NCBI GenBank assembly: GCA_045613745.1
Contig: JAZLBP010000009.1
Span: forward strand, 1-64,000
Source: UBA940 sp045613745
GTDB lineage: Bacteria; Bacteroidota; Bacteroidia; Bacteroidales; Rikenellaceae
Reading direction: 5' to 3'
DNA length: 64,000 bases
The translations under genes and the position numbers were made by a program. How positions within the stretch are numbered: position 1 is the first letter of the stretch; every line of letters starts with the position of its first letter. The notes below the pieces were generated by a model, which was not told the DNA's origin, did not search any database, and worked only from the letters and a program-made list of their open reading frames with translations. This document shows, one piece after another, positions 58,356 to 64,000 of this stretch.

Positions 58356-59770
58356 TGAAGCGACTCACACCCATACTTTTAGCCGCGGCGCTGACGGCGT
58401 GCAACATCGACGACGAGTACGGCTACGAACTGCCGCCCGACGAGAAGGTGACAGCACCCATAGTGCGCCTGAACGAGAGCGCGGAGCAACTGACCACAAC
58501 CGAGGAGTTCGGCATATGGCTCTGCCCCGCAATCGAAGGCAAGTGGGATTCGCTGTCGTGGTGGGTGGACGAGCACTACGCAGGCAACGCGCGCAAGATA
58601 CATCTGTCGCCCAGCCTCGGCACGCACACCATAAAGGTAGAGGCGCACAAAAACGGCACCAGCGAGGTTGCAACGGCAAGTCACAGCGTCACTATACGCG
58701 TTGTGGAGGCCGAGGAGCTACCCCTAAACATCTACGTTCCGCAAAGCAGCTATTCGGTTGTCGTGGGCCAAACTCTGCGCATTGCGCCTATCGTATTTGC
58801 ACCTGCGCCCAAAGCGGAGTTTGTGTGGAGCGTAAATGGCACAGAGGTGCAACGTGGCGAGCAGGCACATCTGGATTTCGTGGGCGAGAGTGAGGGCACA
58901 CACAGCCTGACACTCGCAGCTGGCGGACAGGCGTTCGACTTTTCGGTCAAATGCATCGCAGCCGACAAAGTCACTCCTCGCACAGCAGAATCGACATCCT
59001 CGGCATCGGCAACAAAGGTATGGGAGTATGCCCCTGCGGCGGGTCAGTTCATCAACACGGGCGTGAATGATCGCAGCCCCGAGGAGTATGCAGAGCAGAG
59101 TTTAGCCAAAGGTTCGGTGATATCGCTCGGAGGTTTTGGCGGACGCTTGGTGGTGGGTTTCGACCACAGCGTGATGTGCAGCGGCGACTACGACCTTCGA
59201 ATTCGCGGTAACTCCTTCGATAACTCGTCGGAGCCGGGTGTTGTGTGGGTGATGCAGGACACTGACGGCAACGGCCGCCCCGACGACACTTGGTATGAGT
59301 TGCGCGGCTCGGAGCACGATAGCGACTCGACTCAACACAACACAGCAATCACATATCTGCGCGATGTGGCGCATCCCCTTGCCGACATTCAGTGGCGCAC
59401 CGCCGACGGCAACTGCGGCGTAGTGGAGCGCAATATCTATCACACCGCCAACAGCTACTACCCCGAGTGGTCGCACACCCGGCTGACATTGTGGGGCACG
59501 CTCCTGTCCTCGCGCGTGGTGCTTCGCGGTAGCAGTTACATCGCCCTGCCCTACGGCGGCGGATATGTTGACAACTTTGGCAGCGATCGCGACGGCGTGT
59601 GGAATCGTTTTCGGATTTCGGATGCGGTACGCCCCGACGGCACACTAGCAAATCTGACTCACATCGACTTTGTGATGATTCAATCGGCGGTGAGTCACTG
59701 CGCGCCCAACATCGGCGAAATCTCAACCGAAGTCTCCGCCATCGAAGACATTTCACTCACAACTCGATAA
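58355..59770 (+). CDS. cell-surface lipoprotein (PKD-like, cobalamin-regulated)
   Basis: 471 aa from the ATG at 58355, with a lipoprotein signal ending ALTAC. Two Ig/PKD-like segments (about 35-125 and 130-205: WWVDEHYAG, FVWSVNGTEVQRG), then a C-terminal domain (about 225-471) with GFGGRLVVGFDHSV, GNSFDNSSEPGVVWVMQD, DDTWYELRGSE and VDNFGSDRDGVWNRF. The same architecture is annotated as a surface protein beside DUF4465 genes. Probably surface-exposed and B12-related; ligand not established. Confidence 0.82.
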   Translation: MKRLTPILLAAALTACNIDDEYGYELPPDEKVTAPIVRLNESAEQLTTTEEFGIWLCPAIEGKWDSLSWWVDEHYAGNARKIHLSPSLGTHTIKVEAHKNGTSEVATASHSVTIRVVEAEELPLNIYVPQSSYSVVVGQTLRIAPIVFAPAPKAEFVWSVNGTEVQRGEQAHLDFVGESEGTHSLTLAAGGQAFDFSVKCIAADKVTPRTAESTSSASATKVWEYAPAAGQFINTGVNDRSPEEYAEQSLAKGSVISLGGFGGRLVVGFDHSVMCSGDYDLRIRGNSFDNSSEPGVVWVMQDTDGNGRPDDTWYELRGSEHDSDSTQHNTAITYLRDVAHPLADIQWRTADGNCGVVERNIYHTANSYYPEWSHTRLTLWGTLLSSRVVLRGSSYIALPYGGGYVDNFGSDRDGVWNRFRISDAVRPDGTLANLTHIDFVMIQSAVSHCAPNIGEISTEVSAIEDISLTTR

Positions 59771-59778
59771 ACCAACAC

Positions 59779-59812
59779 AAAAGCCCTTCCGCAAAAGAAG
59801 GGCTTTTTTATG
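59779..59812 (+). terminator. terminator of the cobalamin-regulated operon
   Basis: AAAGCCCTTC / GAAGGGCTTT stem with a short loop and six T. Confidence 0.88.
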
Positions 59813-59919
59813 TTCGTTTCGCACCCACCCCGCGGTAGAGAGAGGTCGTTTTCTCAAAAAGTACGCAAAAACTTGCGCCTTTCGTTTTTGAGTTAACCCG
59901 AGGTAGTAGGTGACGCCAC

Positions 59920-59965
59920 GAGAGAAAGAGAGAAAGAGAGAAAGAAAGAGAGAAAGAGAGAAAGG
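59920..59965 (+). repeat. 46-nt polypurine simple repeat
   Basis: Uninterrupted A/G tract made of GAGAAAGA-type units between the convergent lipoprotein operons; a second purine-rich stretch follows to about 60000. Nothing else of note is seen in 59813-60072. Confidence 0.8.
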
Positions 59966-60072
59966 TGCGGAACTAAAAGGAAGGCGAAACAAAGAGAGCG
60001 TACACCCACGGACGTGGGAGATAGATGGCAGCGAGGCATTTCCGTATAGGAAACTCCGAAGTGGACAGTCAT

Positions 60073-60110
60073 AAAAAAAAGTTCGGCCTCCCGAGTGGGA
60101 AGCCGAACTC
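60073..60110 (-). terminator. terminator of fimbrillin-like gene
   Basis: Stem 60081-60092 / 60097-60108 (GTTCGGCCTCCC with GGGAAGCCGAAC, one G-T pair); on the minus strand it is followed by eight or more T. Confidence 0.85.
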
Positions 60111-60160
60111 ATTGTTATATGTGGATGGGGCGAACCCCGTTTCACACATTTTGAATGGTC

Positions 60161-63100
60161 TTATTCGCGAACGCAACGTACGGGAAGACCCATTGCTTGA
60201 CCCCAGTTAACGGAGGTCCAACCGTAGTAGAAGTCACCAGCATTGGTCGAAGCCATACGGTAGCAGTTAACATTACCCTTAGCAGGACGGTTGGTTTGGT
60301 ATTGCAACTCGTTGTCGTTGCTGCTGCATCCGAAACCATAGGGAATCCAACCTTGTGCGGGGAAGTAGATAGTGCTTTGGTCAGTGGGAAGAACACCATA
60401 GTCTTGAACGCCATCTTGAGCACCCTCCGATTTGGTTTTCACACCATTTGCATAGTAGTTCAAACCATAGGGAGCTTGTTTTGCCCAGTTGTTCTCCTCA
60501 GCTTTACCATAAGCTTGGCCAGCCTCGTCCCAAATCTTCTCTACACAGTTGTATTGCCAGTTGCGGAAGGGGTTGCCATAGCCAGTCGACGATTGGTCGC
60601 CGTGCGAAGTAATGAAGGTGTAGTGACCGGTCGAAGGTACGCGATAGCCTACGGGGCAGGGGTCGTACATAGTCTTCACACCACCTTTATCGAACAGGCT
60701 CTCGCCAATAGCAGCGTTACCCCAAAGTTTGGTCCACTCAACGTCAACATCAGCTTTGGTGCCACCTACCCAAGTGTAACCGCTGGTACCGGTACCTTGA
60801 ACGAATACGTTGGGGTTAGCAACAGTCCAAGCAACGAGTTGGTTGATGTCGGTATTGTTAGCAATCTCGTCAAACGATTTACCTTGGAATACAGCGTCGC
60901 CGAGGTTTTGACCACCGTAGCAGATATATTTAGAGGTACCTGCGCCAGTTGCATCATAGATTTTACCATTGGTAGCATAACCATATACGTTTTGGTGACC
61001 AATGAACGGGTCTTTACGGCCCCATTGGTAGTACAAACCGCGGCTTGCTACGTGGTCGTTAGCATCGGGATTTTGGATTGCACCGTAGTTGCAGAATGCA
61101 CCGAGGTTACGGTCCATAAAGTAGGTATTTACACCTTTGGTACCAACATAAATGTCGGTTGCGGCGGGATCGTAGCCATTGCAAACCCACAAGTGCCAGC
61201 TCCAAAGAACATTGTCTGCGTCGTCAGTTACAACGATACCAACGTTACCATTAGGCATCTCAGCACCAGTAGTGAAACGTACATAACCATCTTTCAGAGT
61301 TACCGAAGTAATGTCGATAATGTTGTCGGCATTCTCCGAACCATTAATAACGGGCCAACCGGGAACTTCGGCGTTGGTAGTGGTTTGAGTTTGTGCCCAC
61401 AAGATACGAGCTTTGGTAGGAGCAACTGCTGCGTTGTCACCCGACAGAGTGGTTGCGCCGTTACCTTTTACGGTAGCTTTGAATTTATACTCGGTAGCAG
61501 GAGCATTAACGATATAGGTGTTTGCAGTACCTTTTGCGCTCAAGTCAACAGCGGGATCCTCGGGCTCGGGTTCGGGCTCGGGAGTTACAACCGAATTGTT
61601 GTCTTTTACGCAACGGATCGAACGAGTTTGGATACCCATCGACAATGCGCTCATACCGTCAACATTCTCGGGACCATTGATGTTCGATACACCAGCGAAT
61701 GCACCATCAACATCTACGAAGTTCATAGCACCGCAAGCGCTGTCGCCAATTGCGTTAACCCAGTATGCACCCAGAACGTTACATTTTTGGAGTTGAGTAG
61801 CGTCACCCCAACGTACACCGGTACGGGGAATGTATGCAGTTTGACCCGAAGGCAGAGCTACAGTCCAACCGTAGTTAGCACGAGTTACAGTAGCGTCAGC
61901 AAGGCATTTGCTGAAGTCAACACCGGGAACTACCCAACCTGCAGGACAGGGGTCATAGATAGTTTTGGTTACAGTAGCGCAAGTAGGCCAAACTTGAGGA
62001 CCACCCCAGTAGTAGAACAGTTGTTTTACCGAGTTCTCGCCACGATAGCCCCACCAGTCGTAAGGACCATTGTTACCACTACGGTCGCGGTTGTGAATCA
62101 GGCGGTGGGGGTTAGCGTTTGCATAAGCAACACCATCAGCATAAGTCCAGTCACCCGACAGGCCAGCATCTTGTGCAAGACCGTGGAGGTAGTTTGTGTT
62201 TGCAATTTTGATGTAACCTTTATCTACGTCAGCACCCTCGGGACCATTCGAACCGTACATCAAAGTACCATCGGGAAGCATAGCACCATAGCCTACGCCA
62301 CCACGGTTACCGTCAGCAGTGTCGTCCGAAATCTCGATAGGACCGGGGAAGGGGTCTTTACGACCGTGTTGGTACATCATACCTACTGCTTGAGCAGCTA
62401 CCCAACCATCATTGGTAGTGGTAAAGTTCGAGATGTTTGCACCAATGTTACGGTCCATCATAACGATGTCGTTGTGACCCATAGCAACTTGCGAAGCCTC
62501 GGGGTTGTAACCCTCCGACAACCAGATTTGCCAGCTCCAAATGATAGCACCCTCAGCGTCTTTAACAGCGATAACAGCGTTACCAGGGATGAAACCTTCT
62601 GCCGAAGTTTCAAACTCAACTACACCGTCAACCAATTTAACCGATTCGGGGTTGATGGGGCAAGTTGTAACATATTCTTTGTATTTGGGATACCAAGCTT
62701 GGAACCAGAGAACCTCAGCCGATGCGGGAGCCAGGTCAACACTTGTTTGGTCTGCACCAGCAGCACCAGTAACGAAAGTGTGAACACACTCACCATTACC
62801 ATAACGACCCGATTGGATTGCGCCAGTGTAACCGTTACCTTTTACGGTAGCTTTGAACGAATATTTACCAGCTGCGGGAACGATATAGGTGTTGGCAGTT
62901 CTGCCATCAGCACACAAGTCAACAGTCTCAACGGGAACCACGGGAGCTACACCGGGAGCGTTCAGACTCAAAGTAGCTTTACGGCCTGCGGGGATACCGC
63001 TCTCGGGTACGCCCATCTCGCCCAGAACTACCTCTTCGCCATCAACAACAGCGATAGCTTGGAATTGTTTGCCACCGTGACCAGGAGTAATCATTGCGTA

Positions 63101-63841
63101 GATTACAGCGGGAGTCTCGGCGTTCAACTCAACAGCCTCTGCCAAGTTTACGCGAATCTCGTTGTCAGTCTCAGCTGCACTGAAATCCAATGCACCGTTG
63201 GTCAGGTTAACTGCGATGTTCGAAGCCGAAACAACCTCAGTCTCGTCGGTGGCGCGGAAGATAACTGCCTCACATACTGCAGTACCTTTATCAGTGCAAA
63301 GTTTAACCTCCAGAACCGAGAATGCGTTTGCAAACGCGAAATCAACGGTAGCACCTTGAACAGCCTCTTTCGAAGCGTACATAAATGCAAGGGGTTGGAT
63401 GTGTGCCAAGTCACCAGCAGCTGCTTGAGTTTGAACAGCAGGAATCGAAGCGGGAACTGCGGTTGCGGTCACCTCCGAAGCCTCGGCATAAGGATAGTAA
63501 GCGTAGAATTTGTGTACGCCAGTACCCCATTCGATTGCGGTCTCGCCTGCTTTGAATGCAGAGTAGGCTCCCGACGATGCTGCGGTGTAAGCAGCATTCG
63601 AATATACCAACGAAGCCTCATCATTTGCGAAGATACCGATTTGGTCCTCGCCACCTACCCAAGCGATCTCCAAACTACCGTCGGCGTTAGGAGTCATCGT
63701 TGTGCGGGTGCCAACTGAAGTAGCAGTAAACGCTACTTCGCCGGGTTTTACGAAGTCACCGTAATTAGGCTCGGCAACATCGTTCGTACAGGCCGCCATT
63801 GTCAGAGCGACCGATGCGATGAGAAGTAATGTTTTTTTCAT
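60161..63841 (-). CDS. fimbrillin-like lipoprotein with tandem FISUMP-type repeats
   Basis: 1226 aa from the ATG at 63841, which begins a lipoprotein signal ending TMAAC; the longer frame to 63988 lacks support. Residues ~25-300 resemble the fimbrillin (Mfa-like) N-domain: FTATSVGTRTTMT, IGIFA, KFYAYYPY, PAVIYAMITPG. Then come two ~450-residue blocks (from ~305 and ~765), each with TANTYIV, KFKATVKGNG, an LWxQ strand, a WSWxxW pair, MDRNxGA, GRKDPF, YDPCPxGxxVP and a final RCV (RSIRCVKD, LPVRCVRE), as in FISUMP domains. A PEPEPEPEDP linker (~750-762) joins the blocks. Probably a surface adhesin or minor fimbrial tip. No neighbouring assembly genes are visible. Confidence 0.85.
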   Translation of the reverse strand: MKKTLLLIASVALTMAACTNDVAEPNYGDFVKPGEVAFTATSVGTRTTMTPNADGSLEIAWVGGEDQIGIFANDEASLVYSNAAYTAASSGAYSAFKAGETAIEWGTGVHKFYAYYPYAEASEVTATAVPASIPAVQTQAAAGDLAHIQPLAFMYASKEAVQGATVDFAFANAFSVLEVKLCTDKGTAVCEAVIFRATDETEVVSASNIAVNLTNGALDFSAAETDNEIRVNLAEAVELNAETPAVIYAMITPGHGGKQFQAIAVVDGEEVVLGEMGVPESGIPAGRKATLSLNAPGVAPVVPVETVDLCADGRTANTYIVPAAGKYSFKATVKGNGYTGAIQSGRYGNGECVHTFVTGAAGADQTSVDLAPASAEVLWFQAWYPKYKEYVTTCPINPESVKLVDGVVEFETSAEGFIPGNAVIAVKDAEGAIIWSWQIWLSEGYNPEASQVAMGHNDIVMMDRNIGANISNFTTTNDGWVAAQAVGMMYQHGRKDPFPGPIEISDDTADGNRGGVGYGAMLPDGTLMYGSNGPEGADVDKGYIKIANTNYLHGLAQDAGLSGDWTYADGVAYANANPHRLIHNRDRSGNNGPYDWWGYRGENSVKQLFYYWGGPQVWPTCATVTKTIYDPCPAGWVVPGVDFSKCLADATVTRANYGWTVALPSGQTAYIPRTGVRWGDATQLQKCNVLGAYWVNAIGDSACGAMNFVDVDGAFAGVSNINGPENVDGMSALSMGIQTRSIRCVKDNNSVVTPEPEPEPEDPAVDLSAKGTANTYIVNAPATEYKFKATVKGNGATTLSGDNAAVAPTKARILWAQTQTTTNAEVPGWPVINGSENADNIIDITSVTLKDGYVRFTTGAEMPNGNVGIVVTDDADNVLWSWHLWVCNGYDPAATDIYVGTKGVNTYFMDRNLGAFCNYGAIQNPDANDHVASRGLYYQWGRKDPFIGHQNVYGYATNGKIYDATGAGTSKYICYGGQNLGDAVFQGKSFDEIANNTDINQLVAWTVANPNVFVQGTGTSGYTWVGGTKADVDVEWTKLWGNAAIGESLFDKGGVKTMYDPCPVGYRVPSTGHYTFITSHGDQSSTGYGNPFRNWQYNCVEKIWDEAGQAYGKAEENNWAKQAPYGLNYYANGVKTKSEGAQDGVQDYGVLPTDQSTIYFPAQGWIPYGFGCSSNDNELQYQTNRPAKGNVNCYRMASTNAGDFYYGWTSVNWGQAMGLPVRCVRE

Positions 63842-64000
63842 GATGTTATTAATTAAGGTTTTAGAGTTGTTTCTCATATTCTGTGGGACGGACAAACCGA
63901 CAACCTCAATCAAGGGTTGGGTGTGGATTTGTTTTTCACGTCGTAAAGTTTCGTTATTCGGCTTTGCGGTCTTTGTTTTCATTATCAATAATCGGACTTT
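63842..64000. other. leader of the fimbrillin-like gene
   Basis: On the minus strand this is about 160 bp of upstream sequence. No good TAnnTTTG promoter is visible; the region includes a GTCGGTTTGTCCGTCCC-type stretch. An ORF extending into the window edge is not credible as a separate gene. Confidence 0.4.

Noticed and set aside
59920..59965. CRISPR-like repeat
   Set aside because: Units are 6-8 bases with no unique spacers and no cas genes; it is a simple polypurine repeat.
60155..63718. 1187-aa open frame on the plus strand
   Set aside because: It is exactly antisense to the fimbrillin-like gene, has low-complexity Val/Thr/Ser composition and no signal or domain; the minus-strand protein has a lipoprotein signal and repeated domains.
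1..64000. tRNA, rRNA, integrase or transposase genes
   Set aside because: None recognised on reading both strands; short tRNA genes could be missed without a covariance-model search.

Overview
The window looks like chromosomal DNA of a Bacteroidales bacterium. Evidence: many genes are preceded by the Bacteroidota-type promoter (TTTG or TTG at -33, about 19-21 bp, TAnnTTTG at -7; for example TATCTTTG before plsY-downstream acyl-CoA ligase, grpE and DUF3078 genes). Shine-Dalgarno sequences are largely absent. Family markers of the phylum are present (DUF3098 between ftsX and uppP, DUF4270 lipoprotein, DUF3078, BACON/CotH lipoprotein, fimbrillin-like protein, YfhO). Roughly balanced GC could fit a Rikenellaceae/Alistipes-like genome, but family-level placement is only a guess. 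No rRNA, tRNA, CRISPR array, integrase or transposase was seen.

Positions 1-4380 are an AT-richer accessory segment. It opens with a degenerate RNase H-like gene enclosed by a nearly perfect 52-bp inverted repeat. After about 700 bp of non-coding or relic DNA comes a tightly coupled operon: a HipB-type repressor with palindromic operators, a stand-alone HipA N-domain (HipS-like), a HipA-type kinase (HipT-like, SIS motif), a 177-aa unknown protein, an intact RNase H-like protein and a 67-aa unknown. A 13-bp core of the inverted repeat recurs at 4298-4310, on the far side of the operon. This is the best candidate here for an undescribed system: a HipBST-type toxin-antitoxin extended by an RNase H-fold partner.

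From 4382 to about 57150 the content is mostly core. A minus-strand block holds a patatin lipase, an exported unknown and an FAD dehydrogenase. Next come a GT2 glycosyltransferase, dihydroorotase and gdhA (plus). A long minus-strand run follows (CotH/BACON lipoprotein, smpB, tsaB, dCMP deaminase, M3 peptidase, GH3 glucosidase, nitroreductase, ybaK). Plus-strand groups then cover lipid synthesis (plsY, acyl-CoA ligase), chaperones (grpE-dnaJ), mutL and rhomboid, and an envelope/tRNA cluster (YfhO, ftsX, DUF3098, uppP, truB, queA). These are followed by the GT5-like/DUF4270/topA group, then trxB with a LuxE-like/Stealth/GT2 surface-polymer trio. The core part ends with dusB and an FMN reductase (minus), DUF3078, an S41 protease, RNase R, and a PspC-PadR-PspC envelope-stress-like trio.

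At 57191-59812 a cobalamin riboswitch with its own promoter and a downstream intrinsic terminator controls just two surface lipoproteins (DUF4465 and a PKD-like/cell-surface protein), with no BtuB or BtuFCD alongside. The window ends with a 1226-aa minus-strand fimbrillin-like lipoprotein whose C-terminal two thirds are a tandem duplication ending in FISUMP-like motifs. Between the two operons lies a 46-nt polypurine tract.
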